Below the pieces are notes generated by a model. It was not told the origin of the DNA and ran no database searches. It saw only the letters and a list, made by a program, of their open reading frames with translations. 64,000 nucleotides of DNA, taken from assembly GCA_039177555.1 (NCBI GenBank), contig JBCDFV010000003.1, forward strand, positions 1-64,000, in the 5' to 3' direction. This DNA is from JANQGH01 sp039177555 (lineage in GTDB: Bacteria > Pseudomonadota > Alphaproteobacteria > DSM-16000 > Inquilinaceae). The position numbers and the translations under genes were made by a program. Each line of letters opens with the position of its first letter. Position 1 is the first letter of the stretch. Below are positions 32,686 to 41,402 of this stretch, piece by piece.

Positions 32686-33500
32686 CAGAGGCACCGCTGA
32701 TCGAGGCCAAGGCGGTCACCAAGCGCTTTCCCGGCCGGCGCGCCTTTCCGTGGCAGAAGGCGCCGGTGCTTGAAGCCGTCAAGAACGTCTCGGTGTCGGT
32801 GCAACCGGGCGTGTCGCTCGGCATCGTCGGCGAGTCCGGTTGCGGCAAGTCCACGCTCGCACGCATGCTGGTCGGGCTGACCAAGGCCAGTGCCGGCACG
32901 ATCAACATCGACGGCCACAGGGTCTGGGCCGGCGACCGTGCGGTCAACCGGCAGGCGCGCCAGCGCATCCAGATGGTGTTTCAAGACCCGCTGGGATCCC
33001 TGAACCCGCGCAAGACCGTTCGCCAGCTGATCGAGGCGCCGCTGATCGGCCTGACCGGCATGGCGGCGGCCGAACGGCGCGACCGTGTCGAGGCCCTGAT
33101 GGACCTGGTCGGCCTGCGCCCGGAGTTCATTCACCGGCATGCGCACGAGTTTTCCGGCGGCCAGTGCCAGCGCATCGGCATCGCCCGCGCGCTGGCCACC
33201 GAGGCCGACATTCTGATTCTTGACGAGCCCGTTTCGGCCTTGGACGTCTCGATCCAAGCGCAGATCCTGAAGCTGCTGGCCGATTTGCGCCAGCGGCTGG
33301 GCCTGACCTACCTGTTCATCAGCCACGACCTGTCGGTGGTGAACCATGTCTGCGATCAGGTCGCGGTGATGTATTTCGGCGAGGTGGTCGAGACCGGGCC
33401 GACCGGCTCCGTGCTGCGCAACCCCGCGCACGACTACACCAAGCGGCTGCTGGCCGCCGTGCCGGGCGACAGGCTCGAGGCTTTGCGAGCGGGCTCCTAG
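32682..33500 (+). CDS. Peptide ABC transporter ATPase, DppF type
   Basis: 272 residues. Walker A GESGCGKST, Q-loop FQDPLGSLNPRKTVRQ, signature EFSGGQCQRIGIARAL, Walker B ILILDEPVSALDVS, and H-loop FISHDLSVV. It lacks the extended C-terminal Cys region of some DppF proteins and ends about 50 residues earlier than longer homologues, but all ATPase motifs are intact. It pairs with the DppD half of the upstream fusion. The start at 32682 overlaps the fusion stop (ATGA). Confidence 0.92.
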   Translation: MTEAPLIEAKAVTKRFPGRRAFPWQKAPVLEAVKNVSVSVQPGVSLGIVGESGCGKSTLARMLVGLTKASAGTINIDGHRVWAGDRAVNRQARQRIQMVFQDPLGSLNPRKTVRQLIEAPLIGLTGMAAAERRDRVEALMDLVGLRPEFIHRHAHEFSGGQCQRIGIARALATEADILILDEPVSALDVSIQAQILKLLADLRQRLGLTYLFISHDLSVVNHVCDQVAVMYFGEVVETGPTGSVLRNPAHDYTKRLLAAVPGDRLEALRAGS

Positions 33501-33501
33501 G

Positions 33502-34506
33502 TCAGACCGTTCGGCCCATCCAAACCTGTCCGCGCGTCGGCCCGCTGCCGGTCGAAACCTGGTGGCTGCGGCCCAGGCGCTTTTCGATGCGCGACTGCAC
33601 CATCTCGAAGATGCCGGACAGGATCCAATAGATCACGGCCGCCGCGATCAGCATTTCCATGTATTTGAACTCACTGCGCCCATGGGTCTGGGCCAGATAG
33701 GTCAGTTCCCATACCCCCATGATCGAGACCAGCGCGGAATCCTTCAGCATGGCAATGAACATGTTGCCGGTGGGAGGCACAATCACCCGCAGCGCTTGCG
33801 GTAGGATGACGAGACGCTGGGTCTGGAACGGCGTCAGGCCCAGGGCCATGGCGCCCTCGCTTTGCTGGCGCGGGATGCTGAGAATGCCGGCGCGAAAGAT
33901 CTCCGCCAGGTAGGCGCCGTAGCAGAGCGACAGGGCGATGATGCCGGCGGGGATGGCGTCGAGCACGATGCCGATCTGCGGCAGGCCGAGATAGATCAGC
34001 ATGACCTGCAATAGCAGCGGCGTGCCGCGAAAGAACGAGACGTAGAAGGTCGCGATGCCAAAGGCCAAGCCGCTGGATGACAAGCGGGCATAAGCCGCGA
34101 TCAGCGCGATCGTGCTGGCGCAGGCGATGCTGACCAGACTGATGAACAGGGTCATCGCCGCGCCTTGGAAGAACCCGTTGTTCAGCCGCAGGCCCAGCAA
34201 AAACGGCAGCCGATCGCCAATGAAGTCGTAAGAAAGGTCGAAACTGGCGAAGAAGCCAAAAAACAGGACCAGAAGCTCGGCCCAGACCACCGGCACCTGA
34301 TAGCGAAACGGCAGCCGGCTGACGGCCAGCGCATTGACGACCAGCAGCACGGCAATCACAAACCCGCCGACAATCCGGATCAGCGTCGCGCCGGTGCCTT
34401 CGAACCCCAGCAGGGAACCGAGATTGACGGACCAAATGACAAGGCCGGTCAGGACAATCACAGCGAAAAAGCGGCGCAGCCATTTGTGGGCGAGGATCTC
34501 TGACAT
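33502..34506 (-). CDS. Amino-acid ABC transporter permease (HisMQ/AapQ-like)
   Basis: 334 residues. The C-terminal half is a standard His/Glu/Gln-type permease (FFQGAAMTLFISLVSIACAS, FFRGTPLLLQVMLIYLGLP, EIFRAGILSIPRQQSEGAMALGLTPFQTQRLVILPQALRVIVPP). About 110 extra N-terminal residues carry further TM helices, as in longer members of the family. It is convergent with DppF (1 bp apart) and divergent from the binding-protein gene. No ATPase gene of this class lies in the window, so one encoded elsewhere would be needed. Confidence 0.88.
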   Translation of the reverse strand: MSEILAHKWLRRFFAVIVLTGLVIWSVNLGSLLGFEGTGATLIRIVGGFVIAVLLVVNALAVSRLPFRYQVPVVWAELLVLFFGFFASFDLSYDFIGDRLPFLLGLRLNNGFFQGAAMTLFISLVSIACASTIALIAAYARLSSSGLAFGIATFYVSFFRGTPLLLQVMLIYLGLPQIGIVLDAIPAGIIALSLCYGAYLAEIFRAGILSIPRQQSEGAMALGLTPFQTQRLVILPQALRVIVPPTGNMFIAMLKDSALVSIMGVWELTYLAQTHGRSEFKYMEMLIAAAVIYWILSGIFEMVQSRIEKRLGRSHQVSTGSGPTRGQVWMGRTV

Positions 34507-34684
34507 CGGCGACTACCATGATCGAAAAGCGAGGGCGATTGGCACCAGCAAACACCGGCCTTTGGCAGGCCGCAAGAAATCCGTCATCTGGCTGGACAGG
34601 CCGTCGGCCGCGGTGTGAAATGCGGCCAGATCGCGAGGGTGGTAGCATCCTCATCAAGTGGCAGGCGAATTGGGAGAGCGTGAC

Positions 34685-35512
34685 ATGAGGACGATGATCA
34701 TCGGAGTTTCCTTGGGCGCGGCGGCCTTGATGTCGGGCACCGCATTGGCGGGCGAAACCCTGGACAGGATCATGGCATCCGGCGTTTTGGTCGGCGCCTC
34801 GGCGGACGGCTTTCCGCCGGTGGCGTTTCTGAACGAAAACAACGAGTTCGACGGCTTCGACGTCGACGTTCTGGAGATCATCGCCGGCCGCATGGGGCTG
34901 GAGGCCGAGATCGTGACGCCGTCCTGGGAGGCGCAGGTGGCCGGCAACTGGGCCGACCGGTGGGACATCGCCGTCGGGTCGATGACGCCGACGCCGGCGC
35001 GCGCGGAGGTCCTGGACTTCCCGGCCATCTACTATTACACGCCGGCCGTCTTCATCGTACATGAGGACAATACGACCGTTGAGCAGGCCGCCGACCTGTC
35101 GGGCCTCGTCATCGGCTCATGCGCCGCCTGCACTTACGAAGACTATCTGCGCCACACGCTGGTGATCGACGCCGTCAGCGCACCGCCGTTTGAGTATCAG
35201 GTCGACCCCGGCGAGATCCGCACCTATGCCGGCCAGGGCCTGCCGTTCGACGATCTGCGGCTTGGCGATGGCGTGCGGTTGGACGCCGTCCTGACCAACC
35301 TGCCGACCGCGCAAGAAGCCATCGACCAGGGCCTGCCGTTCCGTATCGTCGGCGAGCCGGTGTTCTATGAGCCACTGGCGATCGCCATCGACAAGGGCGA
35401 CGCGGAGTTCGCCGCCGAAATCGCCGAGATCGTCGAGGGCATGCACGCGGACGGCACCCTGACGGCGCTCAGCGAGGAATGGTTCGGCGTCGACCTGACG
35501 CAGGCCGATTAA
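34685..35512 (+). CDS. Amino-acid ABC transporter substrate-binding protein (family 3)
   Basis: 275 residues. Signal peptide at about 1-22 (MRTMIIGVSLGAAALMSGTALA), then a family-3 periplasmic fold: GVLVGASADGFPPVAFLNENNEFDGFDVDVLEIIAGRMGLEAE, WDIAVGSMTPTPARAEVLDF, and a C-terminal helix ADGTLTALSEEWFGVD. ATG 34685 is chosen because it starts the signal peptide after GGGAGAGCGTGAC. It presumably feeds the divergent permease at 33502-34506. Confidence 0.9.
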   Translation: MRTMIIGVSLGAAALMSGTALAGETLDRIMASGVLVGASADGFPPVAFLNENNEFDGFDVDVLEIIAGRMGLEAEIVTPSWEAQVAGNWADRWDIAVGSMTPTPARAEVLDFPAIYYYTPAVFIVHEDNTTVEQAADLSGLVIGSCAACTYEDYLRHTLVIDAVSAPPFEYQVDPGEIRTYAGQGLPFDDLRLGDGVRLDAVLTNLPTAQEAIDQGLPFRIVGEPVFYEPLAIAIDKGDAEFAAEIAEIVEGMHADGTLTALSEEWFGVDLTQAD

Positions 35513-35521
35513 GCGCCCGCC

Positions 35522-35992
35522 TCAATTCGGGTTGCTGAAATTGGCGTGGGCGACGATCAACCAATCGTCGCCGTCGCGCCTGAGTACCGTTAAGCGAGGC
35601 GCAACGGGGTTCACTTGCGCGCCATCGATGATTTCGTCGACGACGAGGACATAGCGCGCGACCACCAGATCGCCGTTTGCGGTCAGGACCAGCCCTTCGA
35701 TCGCGGGGACGTCAGCGATCAGGGGAAGATTGCTCGTTAGGTAGGTTTCGCGGTCGTAACCGTCGCCATTGGCTCGCTGAATCTGGTATTCGGGCGCCAG
35801 ATAGTCGGCGATCAACGCGGGATCGCCGCTTGCGACCGCACCGAACCAGCCGTCGAGTGCGGCAAGGATCTCGGCATCCACATCTTGATCGGCGGATTGC
35901 GCCGACGCGGGCACCGTGAACAGAGCGAGCACGGTCACGATAACCGCAACCAGCTTCGCGCCAGGCATCGACGATCCGTTTTTGCTACGCAT
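35522..35992 (-). CDS. Exported NTF2-like (DUF4440/SnoaL-type) protein
   Basis: 156 residues. Signal peptide at about 1-32 (LVAVIVTVLALFTVPASAQS), then a single cone-shaped NTF2-like domain: AALDGWFGAVASGDPALIADYLAPEYQI and LTVLRRDGDDWLIVAHANFSN. Fold and export are clear, but family members range from enzymes to ligand binders, and no active site can be assigned. Convergent with the amino-acid-binding-protein gene. Confidence 0.75.
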   Translation of the reverse strand: MRSKNGSSMPGAKLVAVIVTVLALFTVPASAQSADQDVDAEILAALDGWFGAVASGDPALIADYLAPEYQIQRANGDGYDRETYLTSNLPLIADVPAIEGLVLTANGDLVVARYVLVVDEIIDGAQVNPVAPRLTVLRRDGDDWLIVAHANFSNPN

Positions 35993-36075
35993 AGGCCCGA
36001 TAGATCCCTTCCAATTGTGTGGTGGCCGATTGTGTAGTGGCCGGGCCCGAACGAGCCCGGCCGTGTGACGGCGCC

Positions 36076-37920
36076 TCAGACGCCACTCTTAGCCTGCGCA
36101 GCCGGTTTGGGCGCGGCGCTATTGTCACCGGGTAAGGCCTTCGTCTCGCTGCCGCCTTTGGCAGCCGCCAGACCGGTGGCGGCGTCCAGCAGACCGCCGA
36201 GGCCCTCCCCATCGCCATTAAGGCCAACCTCCGCCAAGAGCCGGTCCAGCACCGGCGCGTGGGTGCGGTAGCGCAGGGCCGCGTTGATGGCGTTGTCGGC
36301 CAGGTTGCCGGCGCCGGCATGGGCCTCGCCGTTGGCACCGTCGGCGCCACCGCCGAGGCCGGCCATGTCGACGATGCGGATGGAGTCGATCTGTTCCATC
36401 GGCTTGACCATCTGCTCGACGATTTCCGGCAGGTTCTCGACCAGCTTCATCTTGACCTCGAAGCCGATCGCCAGTTCGGACAGGACATTGCGGGCATCGT
36501 TCAGCGCCTGCTGACCGGCGGCCTCGACCTCATAGGTCCGCGACTTGGCGTCGGCGCGGATGCGTTCGGCATCGGCGTCCGCCTCGGCCTCGATGCGCAA
36601 CGCCGCCGCCCGCTCATCTGCGGCCAAACGTTCCGCTTCGGCCGCCACGGTGACGCCGACCGCTTGCTTCTCGGCCTCCTGGCGCGCCTGGACCAGTTCA
36701 ACCTGCTTGTGCCGATCGGCCACCTCGACCGCCTTGGCCGTCGCCACACGCTCGGTTTCACGGACTTTCTCAGCCTCGATGCGCGCCGCCTCGGCCTCGG
36801 CGACCGACAGTTGCTTGGACTGCTCGGCGATCGCGATGTCCGACAGCTGACGGCTCAACTCGACCTGCTTGTCGTTTTCGATCTGGGTCGTGTCGACCGC
36901 CTTCTTGGCCGTGATCTTGGCCTGGTCGGCTGACGCCTCGGCGGCGACCCGTTCTTCCGACTGTTTGGCGATGTCGATCTGGGACTTCTGATCTTCAATC
37001 TCCAGGTCGCGTTTCTGTACGATGCGCGCTGCCTCGATGTTGCGGTTGGCCTCGATCTTGGCGGACTCGGCCAGTTGCTCGGCCACCGCCTGCTTCTCGG
37101 CGATCTCGCGCATCTGCTGGGCCTGCATGATGGCGATCTCGCGCTCCTGGTTCAGCTTGGCCTCTTCGGTGCGCTGACCCAGGCTCAGCTTCTCTTCCGT
37201 CGCCTCCAACTCCTTGGTCTTGATCGCGACCTCGGTCTCCTGCTCGATGACGAACCGGCGCTCGCGCTTTTCCTCGATCTGCTGCTTCAGCTTGGTCAGG
37301 CCCTCGGCATCGAACGCGTTTTCCGGGTTGAAGAAGCTCTGATCGGTCTGGTCGAGACCGGTCAGGGAGGCCGATTCCAGCTCAAGACCGTTCTTCTGCA
37401 AATCCTCAGCCACCACCCCCTGGACCCGCTGCACGAAGTCGGAGCGTTGAAGGTGCAGATCCTCCAGCGTCATCTGCGCCGCGACGGCCCGCAGCGCGTC
37501 GACGAACTTGCCTTCGACAAGCTCCTTCAGTGCGGCCGTGTCATTCGTCCGGTCGCCCAACGTCTGAGCGGCCATTTCGATCGATTCCCGATTCCGTTGG
37601 ACACGGACATAGAACTCAACCGTGACATCCGCGCGCAGCTTGTCATGGGTGATCAGGGCCTCGTTTTCGGCCCGCCTAACGACCAGCTTCAACGTCTTCA
37701 GGTTCACGGGGACGATTTCATGAAACACGGGCAGGACCAGCGCGCCACCGTCCAGCATGACTTTCGAGCCACCGAGGCCGGTTCGGACAAAGGCGAGTTC
37801 CTTCGACGATCGACGATAGAGCCGTGCGAAAACAAGCCCGATCACTAGGAACAGGGCCAGTAAGATGGCGACGATCACGACGATTGGAATGAGGTTTTGC
37901 ATGAGTGGTTCCACCTTCAT
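36076..37920 (-). CDS. Flotillin-family (YqiK-like) membrane scaffold protein
   Basis: 614 residues. One N-terminal TM helix (about 10-33), an SPFH/band-7 domain (about 40-200: KELAFVRTGLGGSKVMLDGGALVLPVFHEIVPVNLKTLKLVV), a very long Ala/Glu/Lys coiled coil (about 210-500) with repeated E-A-E patterns, and a C-terminal flotillin segment (VENLPEIVEQMVKPMEQIDSIRIVDM) followed by a Gly/Ala-rich tail. Flotillins oligomerise at the inner membrane and organise fluid microdomains. ATG 37920 is chosen for its ATGA overlap with the YqiJ-like gene; M7 (37902) is the alternative. Last gene of a three-gene operon. Confidence 0.9.
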   Translation of the reverse strand: MKVEPLMQNLIPIVVIVAILLALFLVIGLVFARLYRRSSKELAFVRTGLGGSKVMLDGGALVLPVFHEIVPVNLKTLKLVVRRAENEALITHDKLRADVTVEFYVRVQRNRESIEMAAQTLGDRTNDTAALKELVEGKFVDALRAVAAQMTLEDLHLQRSDFVQRVQGVVAEDLQKNGLELESASLTGLDQTDQSFFNPENAFDAEGLTKLKQQIEEKRERRFVIEQETEVAIKTKELEATEEKLSLGQRTEEAKLNQEREIAIMQAQQMREIAEKQAVAEQLAESAKIEANRNIEAARIVQKRDLEIEDQKSQIDIAKQSEERVAAEASADQAKITAKKAVDTTQIENDKQVELSRQLSDIAIAEQSKQLSVAEAEAARIEAEKVRETERVATAKAVEVADRHKQVELVQARQEAEKQAVGVTVAAEAERLAADERAAALRIEAEADADAERIRADAKSRTYEVEAAGQQALNDARNVLSELAIGFEVKMKLVENLPEIVEQMVKPMEQIDSIRIVDMAGLGGGADGANGEAHAGAGNLADNAINAALRYRTHAPVLDRLLAEVGLNGDGEGLGGLLDAATGLAAAKGGSETKALPGDNSAAPKPAAQAKSGV

Positions 37921-38657
37921 TGCGGTGAGCCGGCACTAGGTATGGCGGATTGCCTATCCTGCATCGGCACGGCGGTGAACAAAGTGCCGTCGCGGGCAAC
38001 GAGCACGACGCGCGTACCTGAGGGGTAGGCGGCCGACGGGTCTTCCGGCCGCACGCGGATGTAGTGGACGTGGCCAAGCCGGTCACGGGCGCGCGCCTCG
38101 GCCGGCAGATCAGACCGCGCGGTGCCCACGGTAACGCGCGCGACTGCACCAACGAGAGCGTCCAACGAGACGGCTGCCGTTTCCTCCTTGGGCAATATGC
38201 GGGAAACACCGATGCTGAACCAGCGCGTGCCGAACAGCGTCGGTGGCAAGGCGATCAGCGCGGCAAGCCAGCCGGGAAACGGTCCGGCAATGGCGTTCGC
38301 AACCTGTTGCAGGATGGTGCCCGCGATGCCGAAGGCCGCCAGGAAGCCGGCCAGCAAGACCAAGAAGGGAACGCGCCCAAGACCCAGCCAAGACACCGCG
38401 CCTGCGACGGCGCCCACCCCGTCCGCGGCCCCGTCGACATCGCCTTCAATGCCAGCGTCAACGTCCAGATCAGCGTCGACATCGATATCGATTTCGGCGT
38501 CGACGCCCAAATCAACATCCACGTCTGTATCGCCGCCCGCCGACGACCACGGAGCGCCCACAAGTGCGCCGATGATCTCGAGCACCAGGATTGCGAGCAA
38601 CAAGACGAAGGCCACGGTAAAGGGCTGCATCCCGGCCATGAGGAAGAAGTCAAGCAT
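37917..38657 (-). CDS. YqiJ/NfeD-like membrane protein with Asp-rich repeat loop
   Basis: 246 residues. TM helix at about 10-35, then an acidic loop (about 42-80) in which Asp alternates with Val, Ile or Leu (DVDVD, DIDVDADLDVD), two or three further TM helices (about 90-150), and a C-terminal OB-like domain (about 165-235: ALVGAVARVTVGTA, LGHVHYIRVRPED, GTRVVLVARDGTLFTAVP). YqiJ/NfeD proteins accompany flotillins and are thought to anchor or process them. The D-x-D repeat is not a standard part of the family as I know it and may bind divalent cations. Overlaps the flotillin gene by 4 nt. Confidence 0.8.
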   Translation of the reverse strand: MLDFFLMAGMQPFTVAFVLLLAILVLEIIGALVGAPWSSAGGDTDVDVDLGVDAEIDIDVDADLDVDAGIEGDVDGAADGVGAVAGAVSWLGLGRVPFLVLLAGFLAAFGIAGTILQQVANAIAGPFPGWLAALIALPPTLFGTRWFSIGVSRILPKEETAAVSLDALVGAVARVTVGTARSDLPAEARARDRLGHVHYIRVRPEDPSAAYPSGTRVVLVARDGTLFTAVPMQDRQSAIPSAGSPQ

Positions 38658-38662
38658 CGGGG

Positions 38663-39256
38663 TCAGTCCGCGCGCTCAACCGAAACAGGCGTTGACGCAG
38701 AGCGGCTCTGATCGATCGACGTACCAAGCGCATCGAGGGCAGCCCCGATAGCGGTTGCCGCCTGGCGCATCTGTCTGTTGCCGTGCACACGCGTCATCCG
38801 CCACAGCGGTAGGGCTTGTTGAAGGAAGCGATCCGCAGCGTCGGCGGCCACGTCCTCCGCGACCGCTGCCTTTGCGGCCGCTGCCTTGATGAACGATGCA
38901 TTCATCTCTGAAATATGGGTATTTGTTTTCATCCCCGCAGCTTTTTCCGCGAGCCGGCGGAACACGATGGCCCGGCCTTGGGCAGCTTCACCCAGCTGTT
39001 TGATGCGCGAGGCGACCTCATCCAACTCCTTGTCCAGCGCGGCCAAATCAGCTTCATCAAAAACGCCTGGGCCCGCGCCGATCAGTTTCGATAGCCAGCG
39101 TCTACGAGGCGCGGAAATGCGGCGCATCTTGTCCGATGCAGCCCGGATCTGGGCCTCCAGTTGCGAACGATCGCGCGCCGTCAGCGCGACGAGTTCAGCG
39201 GAGAGGCGCGACAGCTCCGTATCGTCGTTGCCGGCCACTTTCGATCCCTGGGTCAT
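38663..39256 (-). CDS. Uncharacterised helical protein of the flotillin operon
   Basis: 197 residues, not recognised. It is almost wholly alpha-helical and soluble: two heptad-like stretches (about 12-50 and 68-105), a basic patch RRISAPRRRWLSK at about 45-57, and an Ala-rich helix (about 120-145). No signal peptide, Cys or enzymatic motif is visible. It is the first gene of the operon, 5 bp before the YqiJ-like gene, so it is probably a cytoplasmic partner of the flotillin/YqiJ pair. A PspA-like role is conceivable, because PspA-type coiled coils sometimes accompany flotillins, but similarity is not evident by eye. Confidence 0.6.
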   Translation of the reverse strand: MTQGSKVAGNDDTELSRLSAELVALTARDRSQLEAQIRAASDKMRRISAPRRRWLSKLIGAGPGVFDEADLAALDKELDEVASRIKQLGEAAQGRAIVFRRLAEKAAGMKTNTHISEMNASFIKAAAAKAAVAEDVAADAADRFLQQALPLWRMTRVHGNRQMRQAATAIGAALDALGTSIDQSRSASTPVSVERAD

Positions 39257-39557
39257 CGTCGAACAAGGCTGTTAGCGGACTGTTAGACACCAGCGTCAGG
39301 CGGCCGTCAAACGCTCAGGGCGGCGCGTGGCGACCGGCCCTTTCATCCCGAACTTCCAACCGGGCGTGACCTCCGCGCCCAACGCCGCAGATCGCCTTTT
39401 CAGTCGTCGGACTTGCCCTTCCAGTTTCCCCACCAATCGTCGCGCAGTCGCCATTGATCGGCGGTCCAAAGCGGCCGGATAAGGAAGCGTCTCGACCGCC
39501 CGGCCCGCATCGGGCATGGTTGGTAAAAGACTCGGTGATGAGCGAGAGGCAACAGGC
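39257..39557. other. Gene-free stretch between flotillin operon and PfkB kinase
   Basis: This 301-bp divergent intergenic region must hold promoters for both sides. I see no palindrome, terminator, small ORF or RNA fold I could defend. Confidence 0.5.
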
Positions 39558-40502
39558 GTGACGGGCAAGGCGATCGACATTCTGGTGGCGGGCCGGGTCT
39601 ATTGCGATCTGCTTTTTCTCGATCTCGACAGTTTTCCGGCACTGGGCCGCGAGAGCTTTGCGGAGGATCTGGCGGTCGCGGCTGGCGGCGGCGCGTTCAT
39701 CACCGCCGCCCATCTGGCGGGCCTGGGCGCCGGCGTTTCGCTGCTTAGCCATCTGGGCACCGACCCGTTTTCCGACCAGGTTGCGAAGGCGCTGGATCGC
39801 TCGTTTGTCGATCAGCGATGGATCACGAAGGTCGCGGGGGCTCTACCGCGCGTAACCGCCGCCATTGTCCGCGACGGCGATCGTGCCTTCGTTACGCGCG
39901 CGACCCCGGCCCCGATCGGCGGCTCTTGGCCGTCCGCGCTGACAGGCAGCGGCGCCCGCTGGCTGCACATCGCCGACGGCAACAGTCTTGAGGATTTTCC
40001 GGACCTGGTGGCGCAAGCCAAAGATGCCGGCCTCATGATCGCCTTCGATTGTGGCTGGCACGCGGATCTGCTGCGCAGCGACACGATCTGGCAGCTGCTG
40101 CCGCAGGTCGATCTGTTCTTGCCGAACGCATCGGAGGCGGCCGCTCTTTGCGGCAGCGACGAAACGCCGGCGGGTGTTGTCGACGCGGCACGCCGACTGG
40201 CCCAAGCGGGACCCATGGTCGTGGTCAAGAACGGCGCTCGGGGTGCTGTCGCCTGCAAGGGGACGAGCATCGTCGAGCAGGCACCGCCGGCGGTTCAAAC
40301 GGTCGACACGACTGGGGCCGGGGACGCCTTCAACGCTGGTATTTTGTTCGCGCTCAGCCGTGGCTGGCCGCTGGAAAAAGCGCTGCTTCTGGCGACCGCG
40401 CTGGGCGCATGGACCGTGCAGCGGCCGGGCGGTGCGGTCGAAACGCCAAGCTGGCAGGCGCTGGTCGCCCTCGGCGCGCCGGAGGAACGGCTGTCAGCCT
40501 GA
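39558..40502 (+). CDS. PfkB-family carbohydrate kinase
   Basis: 314 residues from the GTG at 39558 (GAGAGG upstream). PfkB signature 1 is AVAAGGGAFITAAHLAGLGAGVSLLSHLGTD-like near residue 40 (Gly-rich N-motif), and signature 2 is DTTGAGDAFNAGILFAL near the C-terminus with the catalytic Asp and anion hole. PfkB enzymes phosphorylate sugars or nucleosides with ATP. An ATG at 39516 would add 14 poorly conserved residues. Its end overlaps the convergent EamA gene by 9 nt. Ribokinase- or ketodeoxygluconate-kinase-like substrates are possible; none is favoured by context. Confidence 0.82.
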   Translation: MTGKAIDILVAGRVYCDLLFLDLDSFPALGRESFAEDLAVAAGGGAFITAAHLAGLGAGVSLLSHLGTDPFSDQVAKALDRSFVDQRWITKVAGALPRVTAAIVRDGDRAFVTRATPAPIGGSWPSALTGSGARWLHIADGNSLEDFPDLVAQAKDAGLMIAFDCGWHADLLRSDTIWQLLPQVDLFLPNASEAAALCGSDETPAGVVDAARRLAQAGPMVVVKNGARGAVACKGTSIVEQAPPAVQTVDTTGAGDAFNAGILFALSRGWPLEKALLLATALGAWTVQRPGGAVETPSWQALVALGAPEERLSA

Positions 40503-41402
40503 CGCGGTCCGGCGCCAGCGCGCGCCCAGCAGGGCCGCCGCGACGATGATGATAGCGGCCCCCGCTAGGGTCCAGGCGTCCGGCCATTCGGCAAACAGAA
40601 ACCAGCCGGCCGCGACCGCCAGGACCATGCGGAAATAGCCGAAGGGCGCCAGAAACGAGGCCTCGCCCAAGCGATAGGCGCGCAGGAAGCAGTACTGGCC
40701 GGCCAGCGCCGTCAGCCCAATCAGCAAGATGATCGGCCAGTCGGCCAGCGCGACTGGCCGCCATGCCAACAGCGCCGGTACCCCGCTGACCAACGTGATG
40801 GCGATCATGTAGTAGGTCATCAAGACCGGTTCGCTGTCCCGCCGGGTCAGGATCTTCTGCACGATCACGGCGCCGACGCCGGCACAGGCCGCCAGCACCG
40901 CGACCACATAGGCCAGCAACGGCCCGTCGCCGCCGGAACCGAGTTCCGGGACGACCATGACCATCAGACCAACCAGCCCGATCAAGGTGAACGACCAGCG
41001 GCGGCCATCGATGCGCTCCGCCAGAATGAGGCCGGCCAAAACCGTCAACAGCAGCGGCCGCGCATGGTTGATGGCCATCACGTCGGCCAAGGGCAAATGG
41101 GCCACCGCGTAAAAGCCGCCCGTCAGCGCCGCCGTCGACAGGATGACACGTAGCAGATGCAAGGCCGGGCGGCTGGTACGCAGGGCGGCGGGGCCGGTTC
41201 GGATCAGCCAGGGCGCCATCACGATCAGGCCGATCAGACTGCGCAGGAAGACGAGCTGGATGCTGGGATAGGCGCCGTCCAGCCATTTCACGGCGGACAG
41301 GCTGGCAATCATGATCACCTGGTCGGCAAACAGCCAGCCAAGGGCCAGTACGTTGGCAGGCGCCGCCGAATGCCGCTCTTCCGTCCTGTCGACGTCCGCC
41401 AT
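40494..41402 (-). CDS. EamA/DMT-family inner-membrane transporter
   Basis: 302 residues, ten predicted TM helices arranged as two EamA repeats (for example FLRSLIGLIVMAPWL, AINHARPLLLTVLAGLILAERIDGRRW, FLAPFGYFRMVLAVAAGWFLFAEWPDAWTLAGAAIIIVA). Family members are mostly drug/metabolite exporters. ATG 41402 is chosen because it overlaps the preceding gene stop by one base (TGATG) and begins a normal-length protein. It is therefore translationally coupled to the PIG-L gene and may export its product. Confidence 0.85.
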   Translation of the reverse strand: MADVDRTEERHSAAPANVLALGWLFADQVIMIASLSAVKWLDGAYPSIQLVFLRSLIGLIVMAPWLIRTGPAALRTSRPALHLLRVILSTAALTGGFYAVAHLPLADVMAINHARPLLLTVLAGLILAERIDGRRWSFTLIGLVGLMVMVVPELGSGGDGPLLAYVVAVLAACAGVGAVIVQKILTRRDSEPVLMTYYMIAITLVSGVPALLAWRPVALADWPIILLIGLTALAGQYCFLRAYRLGEASFLAPFGYFRMVLAVAAGWFLFAEWPDAWTLAGAAIIIVAAALLGARWRRTASG

